64,000 bases of DNA, taken from assembly GCA_030789695.1 (NCBI GenBank), contig CM061138.1, positions 19,106,214 through 19,170,213 of the forward strand, given 5' to 3'. The stretch is from Scilla litardierei (taxonomy: Eukaryota > Streptophyta > Magnoliopsida > Asparagales > Asparagaceae). Below, piece after piece: positions 55,150 to 64,000 of this stretch (the stretch's first letter is position 1; each line of letters starts with the position of its first letter). The position numbers and the translations under genes are program-made. The notes below the pieces were generated by a model. It was not told where the DNA came from. It searched no databases and saw only the letters and a program-made list of their open reading frames with translations.

Positions 55150-55988
55150 CTTCTGGCTAGCTTTATACAAGTCCTGGAGGTGGCGTGGAGTGCGACAGTT
55201 TCTGGACCAGTGTCCAGTCATCCCACAGCTATGGCATTTGTCTTCCCAGTATTCCCTGGGGGCAGATGTCTGGCCGTTGTCTTTCTTCTTCCACACATTT
55301 TCCTCGTCCCCTCATTGTAGGTCTTTGGAGGGGGTCCTCTAGCCTGCTTCTTCATTGCCTTTCCCTTCTCGGGTTTGTTTCTGAAATTGATCTTCTTCTT
55401 CTGGGAGGAGATGTTGTGCGCTTCAAGCGCAGGTGCAGTGCCGGCAGGACGTAAGTTATGGGTGTCCAATAAGAGGTCTCTATTCTGTTCTGCCATCAGA
55501 AGGCATGAGAGAAGCTCTGAGTATTTCGTGAACTTTCGTTCACGGTACTGTTGCATGAGGATGACATCCTTCTCGTGGAATGATGTATAAGTTTTCTCCA
55601 ACTTGCGTTCCTCCGTCACTTTTTCACCACACAACTTCAGGTGTGAGGTGATACTGAAAAGTGTTGAGTTATACTCGGCAATGGAATTAAAGTCCTGTAG
55701 ACGGAGATTCTCCCATTCATATCGCGCTCGAGGAAGGATAAAATCTTTTTGATGTTTGTATCGATCCTCGAGAGCGGTCCATAACTCGTAAGAGTCTTCC
55801 ACAATGAGGTACTCGGCCTTCAGGGTCCGATTGATATGGCGTCGGATATAGATAATTACTTTCGCTTTATCTATGTCAGAAACCATATCACCTACATCAA
55901 TGGCATGACTCAATCCCTGTGAGCACAGGTGGAATTTTATATCCAACTGTCAGCTCAGATAGTTCTTGCCTGTAGCATCCAATACGTC
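55150..55988 (-). pseudogene. Copia-4 gag remnant
   Basis: The minus strand encodes a copia gag: LDATGKNYLS, then a TGA, then DIKFHLCSQGLSHAI, DSYELWTALEDRYKHQKDFI and EYNSTLFSITSHLKLCGEKV. After a frameshift near 55270 comes a CCHC knuckle, CHSCGMTGHWSRNC (about 55236-55195), followed by RHLQDLYKASQK. The N-terminus is cut at 55988 by the next LTR. The gag family is different from that of Copia-1 to Copia-3. Confidence 0.88.
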
Positions 55989-56683
55989 TGTCATGCCTTG
56001 GGTTGATCTATAGGTGCAGTCTACTACATAAGTGTGGTATGTGTACATATAAGGAGTATGCATTGGATGTGTGTATACGTGAATGTGTGCACTTGTGTGT
56101 GTGGAGGTGTGTAGGATGACAAGTGTGAAAATGGGGGGTTAGTGACTTGGGTGAGGGCTTAATGTGAAAATGGGTAAGGGTTAATGGCATCACCGTAAAT
56201 ATTTAGAAAGGTGCGGGGCAAAATGGTAAATTGGACTAAATAAAGGTGTGTGTAAAGTAAATGAGTTTGTGCATAAAGTAATGGCAAACTTGTAAATACA
56301 TAGAAGTTGAGGGGTGTTTTGAGAGGGTATTTTAGTCATTATAAGTTAATCATGGCTTAAGGAGAAGCTAAGAGATTGTGGAGATTTTTCTTTAACTTTA
56401 CTTTTCTTCTTCTTTCTTTTAACGTCTCTTATCTTCTCCCTCTCCTCTCCCTCGCCCACCTAATTAGGCCGACCACCTCTCTTCCCTTTTCTCCTTCTTT
56501 CTCAGATGAAAACCCTAATTTCCATTTCCAATTAGAAGGAATCCAAGCTTGCTTGAAGAGAGAAGGAAGTAGAGAAGAAAGAAAAAGGAAAGAAAGAAAA
56601 ATCAAGTTTTTGATGTAGGAATCCAACTTGGTTTTGGAAATTTATTTAGGGTTTCTTTCTATCATGTTCTTATATCATGTTTA
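55989..56683 (+). mobile_element. LTR fragment of the solo-LTR family, opposite orientation
   Basis: Starts TGTCATGCCTTGGG at 55989 in Copia-4 gag. It is homologous, in inverted orientation, to the end of the solo LTR (about 45640-46471): shared phrases include GGGGCAAAATGG, GTGCATAAAGTAA, TTGTAAATAC and TATCATGTT. Interrupted at 56684 by Copia-3. The remainder is not in the window. Confidence 0.75.
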
Positions 56684-57084
56684 TGTTGTGTATTGATTCC
56701 CTGGATTTGGTTTTGGATGATGAGCAAACATAAATAATGTATACTAACTTATTTGTGAGCGCAGTTATAGAGATCGTCGCCAAAATACCAAGTACATCAA
56801 AAGCGACATCTCAAGATTTCTCAATACGCATGTTCATGTGCCTGAAGCTTCGTTGAAGCTCAAGGAGCAATATTGAGGTCTAGAAGAATGAAGATTGAAG
56901 CTTTGAAGACGACTCGTAAGGTTTATTTTATAGTCTTCTAGTTTCATAGATTAGAATGTTAAGCCTTGAGTAGGACTTACATTATAAACTGCATTTCGCT
57001 CATATCTTAGAGCTAGGATTATCCTAGAAGCCATTAGAAACTTTCCCGAAGCCTATCGCTTCTTCCCTCGGCTTCGAGTGCATG

Positions 57085-57614
57085 TTAGTTGGTTCAAGAA
57101 GAGTCACCAACCGACTAGATGACGATCTAGTCGGACAGCAACTCTACATGAACCGCCTAGATGCCTTGCTAAATTCAGCTCATTCCAGGTTGATCAATTA
57201 GTCAGTCAAAGAAGAGTCACCGACCGAATAGATGACGATCTAGTCGGTTAGGAATCCTTCTTGGACCGACTAGTTGAGCTTGCCTCTGTACAGCCTGAGT
57301 TACTGTTTCGAGTTAGTCGGTCAAAGAACGTTTGTCGACCGACTAGTTGAGAAACTAGTCGGTCAGCATTTGTTCTTAAACCGACTAATTCATCTTGAAG
57401 TCAACCTACTCTATTTCGACTGTTAGTCGGTCAAAGATCATTCACCGACCGACTAGTTGTAGAACTAGTCGGTCGGCAAGTCTTCTTAGACCGACTAGTT
57501 GTCATCTCCTGTACTTCGACCTTTTGGCTGTTCAACCGTTAGTCGGTCTATGTTGTATCACCGACCGACTAGTTGATGAACTAGTCGGTCAGTGATCCTT
57601 CTTTGACCGACTAG
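57085..57614 (+). repeat. GACCGACTA array in Copia-3 5' LTR
   Basis: Same module architecture as in Copia-1 and Copia-2. Early modules are more degenerate (TAGTCGGACAG, ACCGCCTAG, TAGTCAGTC) than later ones. The TATA box follows about 50 bp downstream. Confidence 0.88.
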
Positions 57615-57666
57615 TCTGGTTCAGAATAGAGCCGTTGGGATCTTTTCCAACACGATTTTCCTTGCC

Positions 57667-57676
57667 TCTATAAGTA
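57667..57676 (+). promoter_or_regulatory. TATA box of Copia-3 5' LTR
   Basis: TCTATAAGTA, a better match than the equivalent in Copia-2, located just after the palindromic array. Confidence 0.65.
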
Positions 57677-58411
57677 CAAATCTGATTCGTTTGAGGCAAG
57701 GTTAGAGGTCCTATTTCCAAGCAATTTCAGACCTAAGAGAAGAGCTCTCCCAAGCTATTTCAAAGCTCTCTCTCCCTCACAAGAATCTCTCCCTCAACAC
57801 CTTGAGCCCTAATTCCTCAAGAGAGATTCTCTCCATTGTGAGCTTCTCAAGCCAAGAGCTTGATTCGAGTCACCATACTCCACCCTAGGCTTCCATTGCT
57901 GGTCATCTTATTGAAGCTAGGGTTTGGTGGCATCATCTTCCTCAAAATCCCTCCTTGCCCTAATTTGGTAAGATTTACTCAAGGCATAGGAGTTTGTAGG
58001 TAAGTGTTTATTTCATTTCATTTCTTTGAATTGTTGTACACTCTCGGTTGTGAGAGTTTGCGTGATCCCGGGTTGTGGGATTCACGGACATCGATTGTAG
58101 GTCGATTACACTTGTGGGGTTTCCGCAAGTGGGTTAGTGGAAATCTTGAGTTAGGGTTTCTAACTCAGTATCCGGAGGGGATCCAGGTGGTTGGGACGTA
58201 GGATCACCGGGAACAAGTCAGGGAGACTTGGGTGGATCCGAACCCAGTAACATACTTTGTTTGCGTATGTTTTAATTCCTGTTGATTGTTGTTTAATTCC
58301 GCATTGTCGTTTGTTCATTGCACAATAGTTAGGAATAACTCTATTAATTATTTTAAGTCCTATTCACCCCCCCTCTAGTACGTGTGCAGTAGCTTAGCAG
58401 GGCACTACAAT

Positions 58412-58424
58412 TGGTATCAGAGCC
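58412..58424 (+). other. primer-binding site of Copia-3
   Basis: TGGTATCAGAGCC two bases inside the 5' LTR, complementary to initiator tRNA-Met. Confidence 0.9.
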
Positions 58425-58450
58425 AAGGTTAAAGCAACAAGTTCAAAGCT

Positions 58451-60656
58451 ATGACGAACAACGACTACAGCGTCTTCAAGGATCGTCAAGGAGCTTCTTC
58501 AGTCTTGGAAGGGCAATCTTCATCTAGGCCTCTCTCCTTCAATGGTACCAACTACGGGTACTGGAAATGCCGAATGGAAACGTTCCTTCGGAGTGCTTCA
58601 CTTTGGAGAGCCACGATGAATGAGTACGTCGAGCCCTCCAAACAAGATTTCGCAAAGTGGACTCCCGCGGAGGTCTCCGCGGAGGTAAGTAATGCCAAGA
58701 CAATGAACGCCTTGCAATGCGCATTGGAGCCCGAGGATTTCAATAAGATATGCACATGTAAGAGTGCATATCAAATATGGAACTCCCTCCTCATCTTACA
58801 TGAAGGGACGAGTCGGGTAAGAGATTCTAAACTCGTGGTCGTGAATAAAGATTTCGAATTATTTCATATGCTGCAGGGTGAAAAGATGAAAGAGTATTAT
58901 GCTCGATTCGTCGACATCACAAACGAGTTGGAAGCTCTTGGGAAGACCTACACCCAATAGGAGAAAGTCTCGAAGATAATCGATGGACTTCCTTCTTGTT
59001 GGGAGAAGCATACCTTCGCCATTGAGGAAGGTAATGACATGAAAACTTATACGGTTACTCAACTAATGGGTACCTTGATGTCATACGAGGTACGCAAGGA
59101 TAGCAAGCTCATGATGAAAGAAAAGATGAAGTCGTACTTGAAGCAAGACGAGCCTAAGAAAAAGGGTGATTGCATACAAGGCCGCTCCATCTACCGATGA
59201 TGAAGATTCGGAAGAAGAAGCGGACGATGAGTTGGACATGGAAGCTTTGGCCGATATGGCAAAGAAGTTCATCCGATTCTTCCGACAAGGTAAGTTGAAT
59301 CGTAAATCAAAATTTATTTCGACTAATGCTTCTACTCCCGTGTGTTATAAATGCAATAAGCCAGGACATATCAAGCCGGATTGTCCTCTCTACAAACATA
59401 AGGGGAAGTGGAAGGCATCCAAGCACGACAAGTCGAAAAAGCACAAGAAAGGACTTGTAGGTACCTTCACCGACTCCGACTCCTCAAGTGGAGAGTCGGA
59501 CGATGAAAGAGTGGAGAAAGCACACACGTGCTTCATGGGAAAAGAGGATCGTGATGAAGAGACTTCCTCCAATGAAAACGAGGATGGAAGCGAGGATGAA
59601 GGCGAAGAGGTAACCAATGATGAACTTAGATTAGCCAACGAACAACTTTGGAATAAGTTTTCTAATATGGCTACTAAGTTTATGAAGACTAAAAATGAAT
59701 TAGATAGTCTTAAAAACTCGCCTAAGCCTTGCATTGTCAACAACGACACCGTTGTTGAAGAATTGAGAAATGAGATTGTAAATCTCAAATCTCAACTTGA
59801 GCATGTTCAAATCAAGGATTCGGATGAACATGTGATAGCGGATTTGACGTCTCAAATCTCAACTTTGAGTATTGAGAATAAAAATCTCAAGTCACGTGTT
59901 TGTGCACTCGCATCGCAAGTGTCCACTTTGGATGCTTCTTTGCATTCTCTCACCGAGAAGCATGAGAGCACATTAGGCCGAATTCATGAATTCAACAAAG
60001 GTAAGGGCAAGTTGGATAATATCTTAAATGACTTACCTCCGGCCAACCATCACATTGGTTTGGGGTATAAGATGGGAGATTCATCCAAATCGTCCGCCAC
60101 CTTTGTTAGGCCATCTTCCGATGCTTCTACTAGTGGAAGTAAACACTTCATGGGTAGTTCTTCTACCAATGGTGCTTCCGCTAGGAACACACCCCCATTT
60201 GGAAAGAAACCCAATTTGGGTGGACCTCCAAAGAAGGGGCATGCTTTCATGTATACCATGCCACGTAGGAACACACATCCTATCCCACATGTTAGCACAT
60301 ATGATGATTTCTATGCTCCGCATCCACGAGCACGTGCACACCATGTGAGACACACTCATGCACGTGTTCCTCCACATTCATATGCTCATCCTCATTCTCA
60401 TATGAATAATTATCATCATGCACCATTGCATCGCATGCCATATGCTTACCCACGACATGCATCACATAGAAATCAACAACGTGAGCATGTTCCCAATAGG
60501 ATTAGGACTCCCAAGACATACACCATTTGGGGTCCGAAGAACACAAGCACGCATAATAAGAATTTGTATGTGCAATCGTTTATAAATGATATTATTTTGA
60601 ATGATGATTATGTTGGGAAATCACGGTCCTCGTGGACTTGGTTTCCGAAGGGTTAG
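58451..60656 (+). pseudogene. Copia-3 gag with a stop and a frameshift
   Basis: The frame opens at ATG 58451 and stops at TAG 58958-58960, where Copia-2 has AAG. The same frame then continues to about 59164, where one extra G shifts it. From there the frame runs unbroken to TAG at 60654-60656. The order is UBN2-type gag domain, CYKCNKPGHIKPDCPL knuckle (about 59340-59390), acidic linker, coiled coil (VEELRNEIVNLKSQLEHV; LTSQISTLSIENKNLKSRV), His-rich segment (about 60310-60470) and terminal WTWFPKG. The apparent GTG-started frame at 59166 is only the shifted continuation. Confidence 0.88.
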
Positions 60657-61926
60657 TTTCCTTTGACCCTTCATTGCTTGGTACCATAAGTTTAATTTCA
60701 TTTTTATGGGTACTAAAGCAATAGTGGTAAGAATGGGTTACATTTAATTTGAATTTAGTTCACTAAATTTATTGCCTAACCCATAGGATCCAAAAATATT
60801 TTTGGTTACCAAAATGATTTTCTCTAGGTTAAATCCACCATGAGATACCAACCCTACCAACTCCGTGATTTACAAGGATTTTCATTCGATTGGAGTTGAT
60901 GGTGCTTAAGTGATGCACCAAAGTAGGGGGAGCTTAATGTTGTAAGTATTTTCATACTTTTGATTCACATTGGTATCCATTGGTAGCTTATATTACAATT
61001 GGTATCATTTTGCTTCATTTTGTATGCTAGATTAATGTATGCCATTGTCCTATGATATTCTATCTATTTTTGGCGTAACATTTTTGCATGATACATTTGA
61101 TATGCACATCGGATTATTTTTGTCTCTGATGTTGATTTCGTCGTTCGATGATTTTATGGATTAAATAGAATTCTTTCTATGGAAACATAGAATTGTTTTC
61201 CATGCATTCTATTGATTTTGGAGAGTATGTTCCAAAACTCAATAAGTGAAATTGATTTGAGTTTTGATGATTTCGTATTTCGATTTTCGCCTATGGCTTG
61301 ATGATTTCGTATTTCGATTTTCGCCTATGGTTTGATGATTTCGGTTTTCGATTATCGACTTTCGCCTATGGTTTGATGATTTCGGTTTTCGATTTTCGCC
61401 TATGACTTGGTGATTTCGTTTTCCGATTTTTGCCGATGGTTTTATGATTTCGGTTTTCGGTTTTTGACTTTGGTCTCTTTGGCACGCTTTGCTTTTATTC
61501 GGTATTTTACATTTGATATTTTGCATTGGTGTCATTCTGGACCGTGGTCGTATTCTTCGACTCCCGTGCTTTATTTTTTAGCCATTGCTTTTGTCGTTGA
61601 TCTCCTCCCGCTCTTTTTGCTAATGCCAAAGGGGGAGAGATATAATAATGACAATGTGCTAATTGATAATTCAAAGGAATTTACCATGAATCTAATTTGA
61701 TGTGTTAGATTCAGGGGGAGTGAAGATATAAATAAAAGGATTTAGATCCTATATGTGCAATAATAGGATTCATATTTTATATTTCCCTCGCTGCTTGATG
61801 CATATGAATATTATTGAATATGGAACTAACGTGTCATCAATGCAGGGGGGAGCAAGTAAACTTCATTTGAATCATTATCATTGCTTATTATTTATGTTGG
61901 TTTGTCATCACCAAAAAGGGGGAGAA
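60657..61926 (+). other. non-coding 3' region and polypurine tract of Copia-3
   Basis: Homologous to 50819-52049 over most of its length. Contains a tandem repeat at 61258-61460 that is a single unit in Copia-2. Ends AAAAAGGGGGAGAA (61913-61926). Confidence 0.8.
61258..61460 (+). repeat. minisatellite of about 40 bp in Copia-3
   Basis: Five imperfect units of TTGATGATTTCG(TA)TTTCGATTTTCGCCTATGG type, with some copies carrying an extra ATTATCGACT insert. Only one unit is present at the equivalent place in Copia-2 (about 51540-51575). Confidence 0.85.
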
Positions 61927-62334
61927 TGTTGTGTATTGATTCCCCGGATTTGGTTTTGGATGATGAGCAAACATAAATAATGTATACTAACTTATTTGTG
62001 AGCGCAGTTATGGAGATCGTCGCCAAAATACCAAGTACATCAAAAGCCACATCTCAAGATTTCTCAATACGCATGTTCATGTGCCTGAAGCTTCGTTGAA
62101 GCTCAAGGAGCAATATTGAGGTCTATAAGAATGAAGATTGAAGCTTTGAAGACGGCTCGTAAGGTTTATTTTATAGTCTTCTAGCTTCATAGATTAGAAT
62201 GTTAAGCCTTGAGTAGGACTTACATTATAAACTGTATTTCGCTCGTATCTTAGAGCTAGGATTATCATAGAAGCCATTAGAAACTTTCCCGAAGCCTATC
62301 GCTTCTTCCCTCGGCTTCGAGTGCATGTTAGTTG
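61927..62334 (+). repeat. Copia-3 3' LTR, first 408 bp
   Basis: Nearly identical to 56684-57091. Stops at GTTAGTTG, where the next element begins with TGTTGG; the array of this LTR is therefore beyond that insertion. Confidence 0.9.
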
Positions 62335-62939
62335 TGTTGGATATGGAAGACGTTTGTACACCCTTGTGGGGGATGTACGATGGAATACGGACCTCGAACG
62401 TCGCGTACACGAAGTCATGTGCAAAGGGAATGTGTTCCCTTGCGGAGAGGATCTCTAGATTGATGGGAAAGTCGCATCATATGTGCATAAGTGCATGCGA
62501 CATATGGCTAATAAAGGGGTAATATCTTAAGCTTATGTTGTACCATGCATATGGTACAACTTAAGCTTATAATATGCCATGTACGATGGTACACCTTAGT
62601 TAAATTGTTCCAAAGGAACAATTACTCATAAAATAACTACCTTGGGGGCTATAAATAAGACCCAAGGGTTAGTCATTTACTTACACTTTTGCATGGCATT
62701 CTTGCATGCATTTCATTCTAGCGAAGCTCTGCCAAAATCATTCCTCTCTCTTTATCCAAGTTCTTAATCTAAAAGTAGAGATTTAGATTGTGGATTTAGT
62801 AGCCTTACTCCATTCGTGAGAAGACTCGATCCGTCGTGGCGAATCCGAAGGCGAAGTTCTGTGACTACCGTGCCGCATACGCAAGCGTAAGTCTCAACTT
62901 CATTTATCAATCCTAACTCTGTTTTGGAAGGATCCTACA
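62335..62939 (+). repeat. 5' LTR of terminal element (605 bp)
   Basis: TGTTGGATATGGAAGACG...GGAAGGATCCTACA. A TATA box, CTATAAATAAG (62649-62659), is framed by an inverted repeat (ACCTTGGG at about 62639-62646, CCCAAGGGT at about 62661-62669). Upstream, the near-palindromic word GGTACAACTTAAGC and its complement occur around 62525-62570. Confidence 0.85.
62649..62659 (+). promoter_or_regulatory. TATA box within an inverted repeat
   Basis: CTATAAATAAG flanked by ACCTTGGG and CCCAAGGGT, which can pair. Position in the LTR is typical for a copia promoter. Confidence 0.65.
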
Positions 62940-62940
62940 T

Positions 62941-62953
62941 TGGTATCAGAGCC
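62941..62953 (+). other. primer-binding site of terminal element
   Basis: TGGTATCAGAGCC one base after the LTR end, complementary to initiator tRNA-Met. Confidence 0.9.
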
Positions 62954-63025
62954 ATACGGGTTCGCCCCGGTCAAACCGTCGCCCCTTGGAAACTATGAGC
63001 GAGTCGTTGTCTTTTTCACGAATGG

Positions 63026-63149
63026 GTATCCTACCATTACGGATATGGTAGGAACGCTTCGTGACGGAGAGAACGCAGCGGTTGTTCTATTCACGTTAGG
63101 GTATCCTATCATTATGGATATGGTAGGAACTCTCCGTGACGGGAAGAAC
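63026..63149 (+). repeat. direct repeat with internal hairpin
   Basis: Two imperfect copies of a unit of about 50 bp (starting GGGTATCCTACCATTACGG at 63026 and GGGTATCCTATCATTATGG at 63101) about 75 bp apart. Each holds the inverted pair TCCTACCAT / ATGGTAGGA. Confidence 0.8.
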
Positions 63150-63496
63150 CGACCGTTCATATCGTCAAGCTCGCTCTCTTCATGGATGCTGAGTCTCCAT
63201 TCATAGGGAATGCGAACTCTCTTCATGTGGAGCGCGTAGTTTACGAATTTTTGAAGAGGGTTCATTTTTTGGCACACGGCCATTGGAGGACAACTACTTC
63301 CTCGACGAACGGGTGCTTCACCGGAGAAGAAGGTGGTGGTTATTCCCACCGGGGAAGATGAATTTTAGTGCATGTGCACCATGGCCAAATGGGGTATAAA
63401 GGCCATGCACCCCCCTCCCCATGCGGAGGGGGTTGGCTATGGCCAATAACCACCACGGCAACCCCCTCCGGCGGGGTGTGTGGCCACCCCACACAA

Positions 63497-63752
63497 GGGG
63501 AGGCCAGCCATGGCGAAAGGGCCATGGCCAAAATGGCCTTGGCCATGACCGGCCATGGCCAGGCCGGCAGTGGCCGGCCCCGGCCATGGCCAGGGGCCGG
63601 CCCTGGCAGTGGCGAGGGCCGGCGCCCTGGCCTCGGCCGGCCTCGGCCAGGGCAGAGGCCCTGGCCGAGGGGCCAGGGCCCCTGGCCGAGGGGCCAGGGC
63701 CCCTGGCCGAGGGGCCAGGGCCCCTGGCCAGTCAGGGCAGAGGCCCTGGCCG
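63497..63752 (+). repeat. GC-rich palindromic GGCC block with 21-bp tandem repeat
   Basis: Dense GGCCATGGCC, CCGGCC and GGCCAGGGCC words. From 63661 to about 63723 there are three perfect copies of a 21-bp unit (CTGGCCGAGGGGCCAGGGCC plus C). Because the unit is a multiple of three, long open frames appear on both strands, but they are composition effects without family resemblance. Confidence 0.85.
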
Positions 63753-64000
63753 GAGAAATTTCGACCAATTCGGTAAAAGGCCTTGGTCGAATATGAATGT
63801 GCCGACTAGCCCATACGGGGCCAAACGACGGTCGTCTGCATCAAAATTCTCTCATACCGGGGGGAAAAGCCTGGATCCATACGGGAGCCAGCGACGATAG
63901 TTTGCAGAAAAATCCCAAAAGGGGGATCCAACCTTGGCACGGCTACGGCTCATTCCCGACAAATGGTCAGGAAGTGCCGAATGTTTCACTAGTATCATAA
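63753..64000 (+). other. interior of terminal element, non-coding
   Basis: No recognisable gag or pol. The word CATACGGG recurs (62955, about 63811 and about 63877), each followed by G/C-rich text and words such as GCGACGA, suggesting degenerate repeats of a unit that starts just after the primer site. Confidence 0.5.

Larger units (their letters stand above)
34994..55988 (-). mobile_element. Copia-4: old, decayed Ty1/copia element in three pieces
   Basis: Minus-strand pieces run gag to integrase (55988-53777), integrase/RT linker (46682-46472) and RT to 3' LTR (37497-34994). They become collinear if the Copia-2 insertion (46683-53776, duplication ATAAA) and the solo LTR with its nested gypsy (37498-46471, duplication GTCTT) are removed. 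The 5' end is cut at 55988 by another LTR starting at 55989. Gag and pol carry many stops and frameshifts. It differs from Copia-1 in gag and pol sequence and in its short LTR of about 300 bp. Confidence 0.88.
56684..58409 (+). repeat. Copia-3 5' LTR (1726 bp)
   Basis: TGTTGTGTATTGATTCC...GGGCACTACA. GACCGACTA array at 57085-57614, TATA box TCTATAAGTA at 57667-57676, then leader. Confidence 0.92.
56684..62334 (+). mobile_element. Copia-3: gag-only relative of Copia-1 and Copia-2, 3' LTR interrupted
   Basis: It has a 5' LTR (56684-58409), primer site (58412-58424), gag with two lesions, 1.3 kb of non-coding DNA, polypurine tract (61913-61926) and the first 408 bp of the 3' LTR (61927-62334). 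The 3' LTR is then entered by another element. No pol, no third ORF. The LTR differs clearly from Copia-2 (for example TGTTGTGTATTGATTCC), so it is a separate subfamily with the same gag-only structure. The two LTR pieces are nearly identical. The probable target duplication starts GTTTA (56679-56683); its partner lies outside the window. Confidence 0.9.
62335..64000 (+). mobile_element. copia-type element with non-coding interior, runs off the window
   Basis: The LTR is 62335-62939, the primer site is 62941-62953, and more than 1 kb of interior follows without recognisable gag or pol, suggesting a LARD- or TRIM-like non-autonomous element. The probable target duplication starts AGTTG (62330-62334). 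The interior has repeated words and a very GC-rich palindromic block. The second LTR is outside the window. Confidence 0.75.

Noticed and set aside
59166..60656. Independent gene starting at a GTG
   Set aside because: It is the continuation of Copia-3 gag after a one-base frameshift. Alignment with Copia-2 gag is continuous across the site.
63368..63900. Open frames of 142-159 aa in the GC-rich block on both strands
   Set aside because: They are made of GPGPLAE-type repeats from a 21-bp tandem unit and appear in several frames at once, as expected from absence of stop codons in GC-rich repeats.

Overview
The window is nuclear DNA of a flowering plant. The evidence is one intron-containing plant housekeeping gene and many plant-type LTR retrotransposons (Ty1/copia with initiator-tRNA-Met primer sites, Ty3/gypsy with tRNA-Asp primer sites), plus AT-rich introns and a hAT-type element. 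The species cannot be named from what is visible.

Layout. (1) 1-6760: the 5' part of a minus-strand BTF3 gene (beta subunit of the nascent-polypeptide-associated complex). Three coding exons are visible, with a probable 5' UTR exon and housekeeping-type promoter 5.3 kb upstream. The long leader intron holds a hAT-type element with an 8-bp target duplication. (2) 6770-9394: degraded LTR-like DNA, including a GC-rich block with its own TATA box. (3) 9395-33914: a young, minus-strand, SIRE/Maximus-like copia element (here Copia-1) with gag, pol and a third, env-position ORF. Its RNase H region is split by a 12-kb minus-strand gypsy element (14883-26844). That gypsy has intact gag-protease and Athila-ORF1-like ORFs but no reverse transcriptase or integrase. 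(4) 33915-34993: single-copy-looking DNA with a promoter-like segment. (5) 34994-55988: an old, minus-strand copia element (Copia-4), broken by a solo LTR (37498-46471, itself containing a small gypsy element, 38145-44129) and by a gag-only relative of Copia-1 (Copia-2, 46683-53776). (6) 55989-64000: a second LTR of the solo-LTR family, entered by another gag-only copia (Copia-3). The 3' LTR of Copia-3 was in turn entered by an element whose LTR (62335-62939) and strange GC-rich non-coding interior run off the window.

Most insertions can be ordered, because 5-bp target duplications are visible for Copia-1 (TTACC), the nested gypsy (CTTTT), Copia-2 (ATAAA), the solo LTR (GTCTT) and, with one mismatch, the small gypsy (CATAG/TATAG).

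The most interesting pattern is regulatory. In the copia element and in the unrelated nested gypsy, the LTR carries an array of short palindromic sites just upstream of its TATA box. In both, a second copy of that array lies inside the element, directly upstream of the accessory ORF. In the gypsy the internal array also abuts a good TATA box. This looks like a dedicated internal promoter built from the same parts as the LTR promoter. A third family (38145-44129) carries in its LTR leader a series of hairpins with a constant CAAAA loop and covarying stems. All functional claims are inferences from sequence read by eye.
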